From assembly GCA_003157225.1 (NCBI GenBank), contig PMIZ01000217.1, forward strand, positions 1 through 11,162: DNA of 11,162 bases, given 5' to 3'. A program made the translations under genes and the position numbers. Shown here piece by piece: positions 1 through 7,735 of this stretch. The notes under the pieces were generated by a model. It had not been told where the DNA came from and did no database searches. It saw only the letters and a list, made by a program, of their open reading frames with translations. Every line of letters begins with the position of its first letter. The first letter of the stretch is position 1. This DNA is from Actinomycetota bacterium. Lineage in GTDB: Bacteria; Actinomycetota; Thermoleophilia; RBG-16-64-13.

Positions 1-167
1 CCATCTCGGTGCTCATCTACGAGCGTTTTGCCGGATTTGGACTGTCGGCTGCGCTTCCGGTCACGGCCCTCCTGCTGATACTCGCGCTGGTGATCCTCGT
101 CCTGGTGAGGGCCGTTCTTGCACCGAAGCGCAGACGCGGGCGGACGCGCTCCGGAGGACGGCGATGA
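1..167 (+). CDS. C-terminal end of an ABC transporter permease (molybdate/tungstate type), partial
   Basis: Only the last 54 codons are present; the gene begins upstream of the window. The frame starts at base 3 and ends at TGA 165-167. The visible tail reads ...YERFAGFGLSAALPV followed by a long hydrophobic stretch (the last transmembrane helix) and then a basic cytoplasmic tail rich in Arg and Lys. A YERF-x-GLSAALPV block before the final helix is typical of the permease subunits of molybdate/tungstate importers (ModB/WtpB group). The stop overlaps the ATG of the next gene (ATGA), so the two are translationally coupled and should form one transporter. The substrate-binding protein is not in the window and would be expected upstream. 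The substrate assignment is inferred from similarity remembered for the family; another oxyanion, or sulfate, is possible. Confidence 0.8.
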   Translation, partial: ISVLIYERFAGFGLSAALPVTALLLILALVILVLVRAVLAPKRRRGRTRSGGRR

Positions 168-1390
168 TCCGGCTCGAGGGCTTGCGGGTGCGAGCGGGCG
201 AGTTCTCGCTCGCCATAGACGAACTGGCGGTTCGGCCAGGTGAGTACCTCATGGTTCTGGGCCCAACCGCGTCCGGAAAGACGGTCCTTCTCGAGACGGT
301 GGCCGGTCTGCGCCGGCCGGATGCCGGCCGGATCCGGTTCGGCGAGCGAGACGTCGGCGGCGACCCGCCGGAGCGCCGGGGAGTGGGTCTTGTCTACCAG
401 GATTACGCCCTCTTTCCACATCTGAGCGTGGCCGAGAACATCGGCTTCGGCCTCGTCGCGGGACGGACCCCGGGCGCCGCTGGCACCGAGACGCAGAGTC
501 ACAGACGCGCCGGAAGGCGATCGCGTCAGGAGCGAGTGCGTTTGGTGGCCACCCAGCTCGGCATCGAGAGTCTGCTGGAGCGGCACCCGGAGGGTCTCTC
601 GGGTGGTGAGCAGCAGCGAGTGGCGCTTGCCCGGGCTCTCGCCATCCAGCCCGAGGTGTTGCTCCTCGACGAGCCCCTTTCGGCGCTGGACGGCCCAACG
701 CGGACGGAACTTCGAGCCCAGCTTGGGCGGCTACATCGTGAGCTGGGCACCACCATCGTTCACGTCACGCACGACTTGGACGAAGCCATGGCCCTGGGCG
801 ACAGAGTGGCCGTGCTCATTGCGGGCCGGCTGCGGCAGGTGGGGACGCCCCAGCAGGTCACTCGCGCCCCCGCGGAGACGGGCGTGGCTCGTCTGGCGGG
901 CCTCACGAACCTCTTCCCCGTCGCGGAGATCGGCGCGCGGGGCTCCCAGAGGCTGATCCGGCTGAAGGACGGGCTGGAACTGATTTCTGAAGGGGATGTG
1001 CCTCTGGGGACTGGTGCGATGTTCGCGGTCATCCCCGCGGATGAGATCGAACTGCGGCCTCTAGGCGGAGCCCGTGGCGCGGCCGCGACCTGGCCTGCCC
1101 AGGAGGGGCGAGCCGCCCAGGACCGGGGCGCCACCCAGGACGGGGGCGTCGACCGGCGCAACCTGTTGGAGGGCAGCATCAAGGCGGTTCAGATCCAGAG
1201 CGTGCACGCGTCGGTGGAGGTGGAACTGGCCCCCATTCTTCCAGGCCAGTCTCCGCTGCTTCTTGCTGTCCACGTCCTGCGGCCTCAGGTGGAGAGGATG
1301 GGCCTGGCGACCGGCCTCGGGGTGGGTCTTCACATCCCGCCCCGCGCAATTCATGTATGCTCTGAATCCGCCGAGAAGCACGACGTTTGA
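164..1390 (+). CDS. ABC transporter ATP-binding protein, molybdate/tungstate type (ModC/WtpC-like)
   Basis: This 408-residue protein is the cytoplasmic ATPase that powers an oxyanion importer. Visible motifs are Walker A GPTASGKT (residues 33-40), Q-loop Gln79 in [10 protein letters not shown], signature LSGGEQQR (145-152), Walker B VLLLDEP (165-171) and the switch His203 in VTHD. The GLTNLF segment (246-251) and a C-terminal TOBE/Mop-like region (about 332-394, ending IPPRAIHV) fit the ModC/WtpC group. The ATG has a GGAGG at 153-157, six bases upstream, and overlaps the permease stop. Two things are odd. About 20 hydrophilic, Arg-rich residues (101-123) lie between Q-loop and signature. A low-complexity linker (about 302-330), partly made of an 18-bp tandem repeat, separates the ATPase from the TOBE domain. 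All catalytic motifs are intact, so it is probably functional. The substrate is inferred. Confidence 0.88.
   Translation: MIRLEGLRVRAGEFSLAIDELAVRPGEYLMVLGPTASGKTVLLETVAGLRRPDAGRIRFGERDVGGDPPERRGVGLVYQDYALFPHLSVAENIGFGLVAGRTPGAAGTETQSHRRAGRRSRQERVRLVATQLGIESLLERHPEGLSGGEQQRVALARALAIQPEVLLLDEPLSALDGPTRTELRAQLGRLHRELGTTIVHVTHDLDEAMALGDRVAVLIAGRLRQVGTPQQVTRAPAETGVARLAGLTNLFPVAEIGARGSQRLIRLKDGLELISEGDVPLGTGAMFAVIPADEIELRPLGGARGAAATWPAQEGRAAQDRGATQDGGVDRRNLLEGSIKAVQIQSVHASVEVELAPILPGQSPLLLAVHVLRPQVERMGLATGLGVGLHIPPRAIHVCSESAEKHDV
1097..1150 (+). repeat. Three tandem 18-bp repeats inside the ABC ATPase gene
   Basis: Three adjacent degenerate 18-base units (1097-1114, 1115-1132, 1133-1150) share the core (G/A)CCCAGGA. 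They encode [12 protein letters not shown] and TQDGGV, codons 312-329. Being a multiple of three they keep the frame and build the flexible linker before the TOBE-like domain. Slipped-strand expansion is the likely origin, and repeat number may vary between strains. Confidence 0.75.
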
Positions 1391-1432
1391 CCACCGAGCG
1401 GCAGCGCCGCGGCGGTCCGGCCAGCCTCGTCG

Positions 1433-1441
1433 TGGTATCAT
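1433..1441 (+). promoter_or_regulatory. Candidate extended -10 promoter for rpmE
   Basis: In the 100-base gap between the ABC gene and rpmE, TGGTATCAT provides an extended -10 (TGn plus TATCAT at 1436-1441), followed by a T-rich stretch that is unusual in this GC-rich sequence. No good -35 lies at the usual distance. A closely similar string (TGATATCCTTTCT) occurs upstream of glyA. Transcription would start near 1448, leaving a leader of about 43 bases. This rests on sequence pattern alone. Confidence 0.35.
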
Positions 1442-1490
1442 TTCTGTTCGTTTTGCGCCCATTACCCTGCGGGATGTCATTGGAGGCACC

Positions 1491-1703
1491 TTGAAGGACG
1501 GAATACATCCGAAATACGTCGAAAGTAAAGTCGTCTGCTCGTGCGGCGAGACGTTCATCACTCGCTCGACCCTGGCCGAGATCAAGGTTGAGGTCTGTTC
1601 CGCCTGCCATCCCTTCTACACCGGCAAGCAGAAGTTGGTCGACACCGCTGGCCGGGTGGAGAGATTCAACAGGAAGTACCGCCGGGCAGAGAAGAGCGCG
1701 TAG
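1491..1703 (+). CDS. rpmE: 50S ribosomal protein L31, zinc-binding (C+) form
   Basis: A 70-residue protein of the large ribosomal subunit, where L31 helps bridge the subunits. The sequence begins (M)[11 protein letters not shown], the standard L31 N-terminus, and carries four cysteines in the zinc-ribbon arrangement: Cys16, Cys18, Cys36 and Cys39. HPFYTGKQK (40-48) and a C-terminal RFNRKY (58-63) are also characteristic, and the length matches the family. The start is a TTG at 1491, chosen because it gives the family N-terminus and has GGAGG at 1482-1486, although the spacing is short (four bases). The four cysteines make this the zinc-containing type; in bacteria with a second, Cys-less L31 the pair is switched by zinc starvation, but no second copy is visible here. 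In many Firmicutes and Actinobacteria rpmE lies just before the DUF1385 gene and prfA; here thyX is inserted between. Confidence 0.95.
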   Translation: MKDGIHPKYVESKVVCSCGETFITRSTLAEIKVEVCSACHPFYTGKQKLVDTAGRVERFNRKYRRAEKSA

Positions 1704-1715
1704 CTCCCGTCGGCC

Positions 1716-2468
1716 GTGCCCGCCGATCTCAAGGTAGCGCTTCTGCAGTTCACGCCGCTGCCCGAACGGGCAGTGGCTTCGGCCGGGCGCCTATGCTACG
1801 CCCCGGTGAGCGCGGCCGAGCTGAAGGGGGCCATGAGCGACGAAGACGTCGCGCGCTTGGTTCGCGGACTGGTTCGTTCTGGTCACACCAGCGCGCTCGA
1901 GCACGCCAGCTTTACTTTCGCCATCGACGGCATATCGAGGTCTTGCTCTCATCAGTTGGTGCGGCACCGGGTGGCTTCGTACAGCCAGCAGTCCCAGCGC
2001 TATGTGCGCTTTGGTTCGGACGGCGGCTTCATCATGCCTCCCAATGTCGCCGCGTCCCCCGAAGCGAGAACGGTGTTCGAGGAGGCAATGGAGAACGCCA
2101 GGCGTTCCTACGAACGTCTGGTCGAGTTGGGCCAGGCTGAGGGCCGCAAGAACGAATCGGTGTATGAAGACGCGCGGTTCGTACTTCCCAACGCGGCCGA
2201 GACCAAGATCGTGGTGACCATGAACGCGCGTGAGCTCAGGCATTTCTTCTCTCTGCGTTGTTGCCGCCGGGCACAGTGGGAGATCAACCGTCTGGCGTGG
2301 ACCATGCGCAATCTGGTCGCTGCCGAAGCCCCCCTTCTCTTCGAGGGCACCGGGCCGGGCTGCATAGCCCGAGGGTGTCCCGAAGGCAAGATGTCGTGCG
2401 GTGATCCATACACCGAGGACGAGATCCTGGCCATGAACCTGGTCCGCTCCACGGCACCACTTCACTGA
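1716..2468 (+). CDS. thyX: Flavin-dependent thymidylate synthase
   Basis: A 250-residue ThyX converts dUMP to dTMP using methylene-tetrahydrofolate as carbon donor and FAD/NADPH for reduction. The diagnostic ThyX motif RHRxxSxxxxSxR is present as RHRVASYSQQSQR (residues 83-95), which binds nucleotide and flavin. The upstream SGHTSALEHASFTF (55-68) and downstream NARELRHFFSLRCCRRAQWEI (170-190) blocks are conserved family segments. The C-terminus carries a Cys-containing stretch (CPEGKMSCG, 221-229) that I recall from other ThyX proteins of this length. The start is GTG at 1716, 13 bases after rpmE; no clear Shine-Dalgarno precedes it, so an alternative start is possible. dCMP deaminase and serine hydroxymethyltransferase, which supply the substrate and cofactor, are encoded downstream in the same window. 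Confidence 0.96.
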   Translation: MPADLKVALLQFTPLPERAVASAGRLCYAPVSAAELKGAMSDEDVARLVRGLVRSGHTSALEHASFTFAIDGISRSCSHQLVRHRVASYSQQSQRYVRFGSDGGFIMPPNVAASPEARTVFEEAMENARRSYERLVELGQAEGRKNESVYEDARFVLPNAAETKIVVTMNARELRHFFSLRCCRRAQWEINRLAWTMRNLVAAEAPLLFEGTGPGCIARGCPEGKMSCGDPYTEDEILAMNLVRSTAPLH

Positions 2469-2470
2469 TC

Positions 2471-3532
2471 ATGAGCCCCGAACGAGAAGCGAGCGAGGGC
2501 GACCAGGGCGCTTGCCGGCCTCAAGACCACGTGTTCGGCGGGCAAGCGGTCATGGAGGGAGTGATGATGCGCGGCCGGCACTCCTGGGCAGTGGCTGTGC
2601 GGCGGCCCTCGGGCAGCATAGCCCGTGTCGCCTACCCGCTGGAATCGGCCGGCGCTCGGCACCGGTGGCTGAAGCTGCCGGTGGTGCGGGGCGTGGTCTC
2701 TTTGTGGGAGTCGCTCAGCCTTGGCGTCCGAGCCCTTGGCTACTCGGCCAACATCGGCCTCGAAGCCGTGAACAGCCCTCAGGTCGAAGAGGAGCCGAAG
2801 GGAACCGTCTCCGACTCAATCGTGGCCGAAGATGGTGTGGCCGCCGGCCAGGGCAGTCCGCCCAAACCGGTGTCGTTCGGATGGAAGGAACTGGCCGTCA
2901 CCGTCATCGTGTCCATCGCGTTCGCCGTCGGCCTCTTCGTGGTGATACCTCTGGTGGTCGTCAAGCACTTCGAGTCGACCTTCTCGAACCCCTTCCTGTT
3001 CAACTTGGTGGAAGGCCTCATCCGTATCGCACTCTTCCTCGTCTACATCCTCACGGTCTCGTTGATCCCCGATCTGCGCAGGGTCTTCATGTACCACGGA
3101 GCCGAGCACAAAGTGATCCACGCCTACGAGTCCTGTGGGCGTCCCGACGCCCAAGAGGCACGCCGCTTCTCCACGCTCCACCCGCGCTGCGGCACGGGGT
3201 TCTTGCTGCTGGTGATGGTCGTCGCCGTCTTCGTATTCGCCATTGTCGGCAAGCCCGGTCTTCCCTGGCTGGTGCTTTCGCGCATCATCGGCATACCGCT
3301 GATTATCGGTGTCTCCTACGAGATCGGCATCAAGTGGGCCGGTCGGCGACCGGACGCCTGGTTCGCGCGGATACTTCTGTGGCCCGGACTTCAGTTGCAG
3401 CGACTCACCACTCGCGAACCGACCCCCGACCAGCTCGAGGTGGCAGCCGCCGCCCTCGAGGAAGTCATGCGCATGGACGAGGCCGAGCAGCGGAGTCTCG
3501 CGGGATTGGTGCCCGAGGCGGCTGAGGCATGA
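2471..3532 (+). CDS. DUF1385 family membrane protein (YqhQ-like), function unknown
   Basis: A 353-residue protein of the DUF1385 family. GGQAVMEGVMMRG (residues 23-35) is its signature block. Hydrophobic segments at about 140-165, 174-199, 242-260 and 266-285 predict four transmembrane helices. Between and beside them are YHGAEHKVIHAYE (208-220) and HPRCGTGF (237-244), whose His209, His213, His217, Cys222, His237 and Cys240 could bind metal; the family has been called metal-dependent on this kind of evidence, but I know of no proven reaction. QRLTTREP (310-317) near the end is also conserved. Residues 1-20 and about 100-135 look like variable, polar linker. The ATG at 2471 lies two bases after the thyX stop and lacks an obvious Shine-Dalgarno; GTG 2531 (residue 21) is an alternative. 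The stop overlaps prfA (ATGA), a pairing kept in many Gram-positive genomes. Confidence 0.9.
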   Translation: MSPEREASEGDQGACRPQDHVFGGQAVMEGVMMRGRHSWAVAVRRPSGSIARVAYPLESAGARHRWLKLPVVRGVVSLWESLSLGVRALGYSANIGLEAVNSPQVEEEPKGTVSDSIVAEDGVAAGQGSPPKPVSFGWKELAVTVIVSIAFAVGLFVVIPLVVVKHFESTFSNPFLFNLVEGLIRIALFLVYILTVSLIPDLRRVFMYHGAEHKVIHAYESCGRPDAQEARRFSTLHPRCGTGFLLLVMVVAVFVFAIVGKPGLPWLVLSRIIGIPLIIGVSYEIGIKWAGRRPDAWFARILLWPGLQLQRLTTREPTPDQLEVAAAALEEVMRMDEAEQRSLAGLVPEAAEA

Positions 3533-4605
3533 TCGAACGGCTCGCCACAGAGATCGAGGAGAAGTACCGCTCGCTCACCGAAGAGATGGCCGATCCCGGG
3601 GTACTTCGGGACCAGAGTCGCTACGCGGAGATCTCCAAGGCGTGCTCGGACCTCGAGCAAGCTCACGGGCTGGCCGCCGCCTATCAGCAGGCGCGCACCT
3701 CGCTCCAGGAAGCCGAGAGCATGCTTGGCGAGGGCGGCCTCGATCCGGAGATGAAGGAATTCCTCATGGAAGAGAAGGAGAGCGCTCGTGAGAAGATCGA
3801 GCGATTGGAGCATGCTCTCCGTCTGGCCGTGTTGGAGAAGGACCCCCGGGACGACAAGAATGCCATCGTGGAAGTGCGAGCGGGCGCAGGCGGCGACGAG
3901 GCTGCGCTCTTTGCCACCGAGATTCAGCGCATGATCATGCGCTTTGCCGAGCGCAAGCGCTTCAAGACCGACATCCTCTCGACCACCGAGGCGACTCTGG
4001 GGGGGATCAAGGAGGTCATCTTCGAGATCAAGGGCCGCGGAGCCTACGGCGCGCTCAAGTACGAGTCGGGAGTGCATCGGGTGCAGCGAGTCCCGGTGAC
4101 CGAATCTACCGGGCGCATCCACACCTCCACCGTCACGGTGGCCGTCCTTCCCCAAGTCGAGGACGTGGACGTTTCCATCGACCCGAACGAAGTGAGAGTG
4201 GACGTGTACCGCTCTACAGGGCCGGGCGGTCAGTCGGTCAACACCACCGATTCGGCGGTGCGCATCACCCACCTGCCGAGTGGCCTGGTGGTGTCTTGCC
4301 AGGACGAGAAATCCCAACTCCAGAACAAGGAGCGCGCGTTTCGCATCCTGCGTGCCCGCCTGTACGACTTGGCCCAGGCGGAGCAGGACGCCCAGGTGGC
4401 TGCGCAGCGACGTAGCCAGGTGGGCACGGGCGACCGGGCACAGAAGGTCCGCACCTACAACTTCCCGCAGGGAAGGGTGACGGATCACCGCGTAGGTCTC
4501 ACCTCTCATCGAATCGAGGCGATCCTTCAGGGCGAGTTGGACGAGTTCACCGAGGCCCTCGAAGCGCAGGACCGGGCCGACCAGCTCGCCGCGGCTGAGT
4601 TCTAG
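3529..4605 (+). CDS. prfA: Peptide chain release factor 1
   Basis: RF1 ends translation at UAA and UAG codons in the ribosomal A site. The 358-residue length is standard. The stop-codon reading tripeptide PxT appears as PVT (189-191), in [17 protein letters not shown], distinguishing RF1 from RF2 (SPF). The catalytic GGQ is at 233-235 in [12 protein letters not shown]; its Gln235 is the residue methylated by PrmC, encoded next. [11 protein letters not shown] (118-128) is another conserved block, and residues 1-100 form the usual helical domain 1. The ATG overlaps the previous stop by four bases, so translation is probably coupled. No frameshift site is seen, as expected for RF1. Confidence 0.97.
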   Translation: MIERLATEIEEKYRSLTEEMADPGVLRDQSRYAEISKACSDLEQAHGLAAAYQQARTSLQEAESMLGEGGLDPEMKEFLMEEKESAREKIERLEHALRLAVLEKDPRDDKNAIVEVRAGAGGDEAALFATEIQRMIMRFAERKRFKTDILSTTEATLGGIKEVIFEIKGRGAYGALKYESGVHRVQRVPVTESTGRIHTSTVTVAVLPQVEDVDVSIDPNEVRVDVYRSTGPGGQSVNTTDSAVRITHLPSGLVVSCQDEKSQLQNKERAFRILRARLYDLAQAEQDAQVAAQRRSQVGTGDRAQKVRTYNFPQGRVTDHRVGLTSHRIEAILQGELDEFTEALEAQDRADQLAAAEF

Positions 4606-4628
4606 CCCAGCGGGAAACGGGCGGCGTC

Positions 4629-6224
4629 GTGGACAGCTTGACCATCGGCGGGTTGCTGGAGTCCGCGACCCGCTACCTTCGCCGGAACCGCTCCACCTCG
4701 CCACATCTTGACGCTGAGCTGCTGCTCGCCCAGATCCTGGGGATGGAGCGCGCACAGCTTCGCGGCGATTCGGAGTGCGAGGTCGGCCCCTGCGCGGCCG
4801 ACGCCTACAGCGGTCTCATCGCCAGACGGGGCGGACATGAACCGGTAGCCTACATCCTGGGTAGGGCGTACTTTCGCCGCCTCTGCCTCAAGGTGACTCC
4901 GGCGGTTCTCATCCCCAGGCCCGAGACCGAGGAATTGGTGGAGACGGCCCTGGAAGTGCTGCGCCGCAAGCCCCCATGGGGCGGGCTTGCGGCGCCCGCC
5001 GTGTCGGCCGCCGGCGAGGCCTCGGCATTGACCGCGGTCCGCGGACCCATGGCTCCGCCTCTCCTCGCCGACGTGGGCACGGGCAGCGGCGCCATCGCGC
5101 TCAGCCTCGCCCAGGAGACGGGCCTTCGGGTGCTGGCGACCGACTCCAGTGCGGCAGCTCTGAAGGTGGCCGCAGCGAACGCGGCGGCCACCGGGCTTCA
5201 GCGACTGGTGGAGTTCCGCAAGGCGGACCTACTCTCCGGAGTGGCCGACGGCAGTCTCCACTTGATCATCAGCAATCCGCCCTACGTTCGCTCCGAGGAG
5301 CTATCCGCTCTCTCTCCGGACATTCGTCTCTTCGAGCCGGCCTCTGCGCTGGATGGCGGGCCTGACGGCCTCACCGTTTACCGTCGCCTGCTGCCTGAGG
5401 CCGCCCGGACGCTTCGTCCGGGCGGCACCCTGCTGGTCGAGGTGGGCTACGATCAGGCCCAAGCCGTCGAGAGCCTGGCGCTCGAGGCGGGGTTCGCCCT
5501 GGTCCGTGTGCGCCAGGATCTCTCCCGGAAGGACCGCATCGTGGAGGCGGTGCTTCCGGGGGCCTTCGCGCTCGGAGCGGAGGATCTCGACGCCTCTACC
5601 ATCGAGACGATGCACCGGGCTCTCGGCGGGGGAGCCATCTTCGGCGTGCCCACCGACACCGTCTACGGCATCGCCGCGCGCTGGGATTCGGCCGCCGGCA
5701 TAGAGGCGCTGTTCGCGGCCAAGGGCCGCACGCCGGCCCAGCCGGTAGCGGTGCTCTTTGCCTCGGTCGACGCCGTGCGACGGGCGCTGCCCGACCTCAG
5801 CGACCGTTCTCTAGCCGTGCTCGAAGCGCTTCTTCCTGGTCCCTACACCTTCATCGTAGCAACCGCGGTTCCTCGCTCGCGAATGGTGGGAACAGTTAAC
5901 TCCCTGGGTATCCGTGTGCCGGCTCATCCCGAGCTGCTCCGGCTTCTTGACGGCCTGGGCCTTCCTCTGGCCGCGACCAGTGCCAACTTGTCCGGGGAGG
6001 CGGCGGCTCCCGCGTTGCGCGAAGTCGATCCCCTGGTGCTGGCCCATTGCTCGGCGGCACTCTCACTGGGCGCGCAAGCGGGAAAAGGGCCAGCCGACCT
6101 CCGCTCGCCGGCTTCAACCGTGGTCGACCTTCGTCCGTGGGACGCGGGTGGCATGCCGGTGGTCGTACGGGAGGGCGCTGTTCCTGCCTCGGAGGTCGTC
6201 GAGCGCATCAAGCACCTGCGCTGA
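4629..6224 (+). CDS. Fusion protein: RF glutamine methyltransferase PrmC plus threonylcarbamoyl-AMP synthase TsaC/Sua5
   Basis: One 531-residue open frame joins two enzymes. Residues 1-310 are PrmC (HemK), which N5-methylates the Gln of the GGQ motif in release factors using S-adenosylmethionine: EPVAYILG (71-78), RPETEELVE (97-105), the cofactor-binding motif DVGTGSGAIALSLA (148-161) and the substrate-binding NPPY (216-219). Residues about 323-531 are a YrdC/TsaC domain, which makes threonylcarbamoyl-AMP from Thr, bicarbonate and ATP for tRNA t6A37: GVPTDTVYGIAA (339-350), KGR (365-367), LLPGPYTFIV (401-410), GIRVPAHP (427-434) and ATSANLSGEA (449-458). Hardly any linker separates the domains. 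Separate adjacent prmC and tsaC genes are common in relatives, so loss of a stop between neighbours is the simplest origin. A roughly 25-residue insert (about 114-143) in PrmC is encoded by palindrome-rich DNA. The start is GTG at 4629 with only a weak purine-rich site upstream. Confidence 0.93.
   Translation: MDSLTIGGLLESATRYLRRNRSTSPHLDAELLLAQILGMERAQLRGDSECEVGPCAADAYSGLIARRGGHEPVAYILGRAYFRRLCLKVTPAVLIPRPETEELVETALEVLRRKPPWGGLAAPAVSAAGEASALTAVRGPMAPPLLADVGTGSGAIALSLAQETGLRVLATDSSAAALKVAAANAAATGLQRLVEFRKADLLSGVADGSLHLIISNPPYVRSEELSALSPDIRLFEPASALDGGPDGLTVYRRLLPEAARTLRPGGTLLVEVGYDQAQAVESLALEAGFALVRVRQDLSRKDRIVEAVLPGAFALGAEDLDASTIETMHRALGGGAIFGVPTDTVYGIAARWDSAAGIEALFAAKGRTPAQPVAVLFASVDAVRRALPDLSDRSLAVLEALLPGPYTFIVATAVPRSRMVGTVNSLGIRVPAHPELLRLLDGLGLPLAATSANLSGEAAAPALREVDPLVLAHCSAALSLGAQAGKGPADLRSPASTVVDLRPWDAGGMPVVVREGAVPASEVVERIKHLR
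4961..4995. repeat. Perfect 13-bp inverted repeat inside the PrmC-domain insert
   Basis: The left arm GCGCCGCAAGCCC (4961-4973) is exactly complementary to the right arm GGGCTTGCGGCGC (4983-4995), around a 9-base loop. In mRNA this is a strong GC hairpin. It lies in codons 110-123 of the fusion gene, where the PrmC domain is longer than usual. No T-run follows, so it is not a normal intrinsic terminator. Two further palindromes follow within 55 bases: CGAGGCCTCG (5015-5024) and GGTCCGCGGACC (5036-5047). Confidence 0.85.
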
Positions 6225-6255
6225 CTGCCCGCTTGGGCGGGGCGGAGGGCTCATC

Positions 6256-6264
6256 TGATATCCT
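6256..6264 (+). promoter_or_regulatory. Candidate extended -10 promoter for glyA
   Basis: In the 78-base gap before glyA, TGATATCCT gives an extended -10 (TGn plus TATCCT at 6259-6264), followed by TTTCT. The string matches the one before rpmE at 11 of 13 positions (TGGTATCATTTCT against TGATATCCTTTCT). TTGGGC (6233-6238) could be a -35, but the 20-base spacing is long. A start near 6271 would leave about 32 bases of leader holding the Shine-Dalgarno. Pattern-based only. Confidence 0.35.
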
Positions 6265-6302
6265 TTCTCGTTGTTCCCGAGGAGGCGAGGAGGCCCCGAA
6301 CC

Positions 6303-7586
6303 TTGAGTACTGTTTCCCGATCGTCGAGCTACGCAGACCTATCGCTGGCGGAGGTCGATCCCGCCATAAGCAAGCTTATCAAGCAGGAACTTGCCCGTCA
6401 GCGCCAGAACATAGAGCTCATAGCCTCTGAGAACTTCACGGCTGTTTCTGTGCTCCAGGCGGTGGGCAGCGTCCTTACGAACAAGTATGCGGAGGGTCTG
6501 CCGGGCGACCGTTACTACGGCGGCTGTGAGATCGTCGACCAGGTGGAGACCCTGGCGATCGAGCGGGCGAAAGCGCTCTACGGCGCCGAGCACGCCAACG
6601 TGCAGCCTCACTCGGGCTCCACGGCCAACCAGGCTGTCTACTTTGCGGCCCTCAAGCCCGGAGACTCCGTGCTGGCCATGAGTCTCGCGCACGGCGGCCA
6701 CCTCACCCATGGACTATCGGTGAACTTCTCCGGCCGGGGCTACAAGTTCTTCCACTACGGCCTCTCCAGAGACACGGGTCGCATCGACCTCGACGAGGTG
6801 CGTGCCCAGGCCTTGCAGTGCAGGCCGAAGCTCATCGTGGTCGGTGCGAGCTCCTACCCGCGCACCATCGATTTCGCGGGCTTCCGCGCCATCGCCGACG
6901 AGGTGGGGGCGGAGCTCATGGCCGATATGGCGCACATCGCCGGGCTTGTCGCCGGCGGCGCGCATCCCTCGCCCATCCCGCACTGCGACTGGGTGACGAC
7001 GACCACCCACAAGACGCTCACCGGTCCTCGTGGCGGCGTGGTGTTCTGCCGGGCCGCGAACGCTGCCAAGCTTGACAAAGCCGTGTTCCCCGGCTTGCAG
7101 GGCGGGCCCCTCGAGCATGTCATAGCAGGCAAGGCTGTCTGCTTCCTGCTGGCCGCCACAGAGGAGTTCAAGGACAAGCAACGTCTGACTGTCGAGAACG
7201 CTGCTGTGCTGGCCGACGTCCTCATGGAAGGTGGGCTCAGGCTGGTGTCGGGCGGTACCGACAACCATCTTCTGCTCATCGACTTCACGGGGACCGAGAT
7301 GACGGGCAAGCAGGCTCAGGAGTTGCTGCGCAGAGTGGGCATAACCGCGAACAAGAACGTGGTGCCCTACGACGAGCGGCCCTCGACGGTCACTTCGGGC
7401 CTGCGGCTGGGCACGCCCGCCATGACCACTCGGGGCTTCGGCCCCGAAGAGATGCGAGAGGTGGGCCGGATCATCGTTGGGGCCCTCACCGGTCCGGCCG
7501 ACGACGCGGCGCTTACCCGGCTGCTCGGGCGTAGCCGGGCGCTCATCGAGCGCTTCCCCCTATATCCTTCGCTGGGAGGCTGTTGA
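6303..7586 (+). CDS. glyA: Serine hydroxymethyltransferase
   Basis: This 427-residue pyridoxal-phosphate enzyme interconverts serine and glycine while charging tetrahydrofolate to methylene-tetrahydrofolate, the main one-carbon donor. Recognisable blocks are [11 protein letters not shown] (36-46), [14 protein letters not shown] (61-74), [10 protein letters not shown] (101-110), [12 protein letters not shown] (208-219) and [14 protein letters not shown] (232-245), in which Lys237 forms the Schiff base with the cofactor. The TTG at 6303 is the start because AGGAGG (6288-6293) sits nine bases upstream and the next residues fit the family. The last two codons and the TGA stop (7584-7586) lie in the left arm of a palindromic insertion; removing that insertion would make the protein end ...PSLGD instead of ...PSLGGC. 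The changed tail is far from the active site, so activity should be intact. Its product feeds ThyX in the same window. Confidence 0.97.
   Translation: MSTVSRSSSYADLSLAEVDPAISKLIKQELARQRQNIELIASENFTAVSVLQAVGSVLTNKYAEGLPGDRYYGGCEIVDQVETLAIERAKALYGAEHANVQPHSGSTANQAVYFAALKPGDSVLAMSLAHGGHLTHGLSVNFSGRGYKFFHYGLSRDTGRIDLDEVRAQALQCRPKLIVVGASSYPRTIDFAGFRAIADEVGAELMADMAHIAGLVAGGAHPSPIPHCDWVTTTTHKTLTGPRGGVVFCRAANAAKLDKAVFPGLQGGPLEHVIAGKAVCFLLAATEEFKDKQRLTVENAAVLADVLMEGGLRLVSGGTDNHLLLIDFTGTEMTGKQAQELLRRVGITANKNVVPYDERPSTVTSGLRLGTPAMTTRGFGPEEMREVGRIIVGALTGPADDAALTRLLGRSRALIERFPLYPSLGGC
7571..7576. repeat. Left copy of 6-bp target-site duplication
   Basis: GCTGGG directly abuts the left terminal repeat of the palindromic element. 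The same six bases follow its right end at 7736-7741. Exact direct repeats outside inverted repeats are the footprint of transposition. This copy belongs to the original glyA coding sequence. Confidence 0.75.
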
Positions 7587-7735
7587 ACAATGAAGCTACG
7601 GCCCTCAGGACGCGCTGGCCGGCGCGATACGGCTTCCTCGGTCGCGCCAATAGCGCTGCTATTCGCGCTTCCTGCGTCATTGTCTCGCTCGCGGCGATCG
7701 CGTCCTGACGGCGCAGCGTCATTATTCAACAGCCT
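7577..7735. mobile_element. 159-bp palindromic MITE-like element at the glyA/dCMP deaminase junction
   Basis: The left end AGGCTGTTGAACAATGA (7577-7593) pairs with the right end TCATTATTCAACAGCCT (7719-7735) with one mismatch. The match extends imperfectly to 7577-7614 and 7699-7735: 33 of 38 aligned positions, one gap. The middle is also palindromic (AATAGC-GCT-GCTATT, 7649-7663), and its centre, 7656, is the exact midpoint of the element, so the whole unit can fold into one long hairpin. It is flanked by GCTGGG on both sides. There is no transposase, so it would be mobilised in trans by a full-length element with matching ends elsewhere in the genome. I cannot assign an IS family. In-frame removal restores an overlapping glyA stop and deaminase start. 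An alternative reading is a structured intergenic RNA, but the flanking duplication argues for insertion. Confidence 0.78.

Noticed and set aside
2471..2530. Signal peptide on the DUF1385 protein
   Set aside because: Residues 1-20 are polar and acidic with no hydrophobic core; the membrane segments begin only near residue 140.
3391..4755. A 454-codon open frame on the minus strand
   Set aside because: It is the mirror of prfA, whose GGQ and PVT motifs prove the + strand is coding. Long antisense frames are expected at this GC content, and the translation has no recognisable domain.
6225..6240. Hairpin CTGCCC-GCTT-GGGCGG after the fusion gene as an intrinsic terminator
   Set aside because: The stem is short, contains a G-T wobble and is not followed by a T-run; transcription may well continue into glyA.
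7577..7735. The palindromic region as a rho-independent terminator or riboswitch
   Set aside because: There is no T-run after the stem, and the exact GCTGGG duplication plus clean reconstruction of the glyA/deaminase overlap favours a transposed element.
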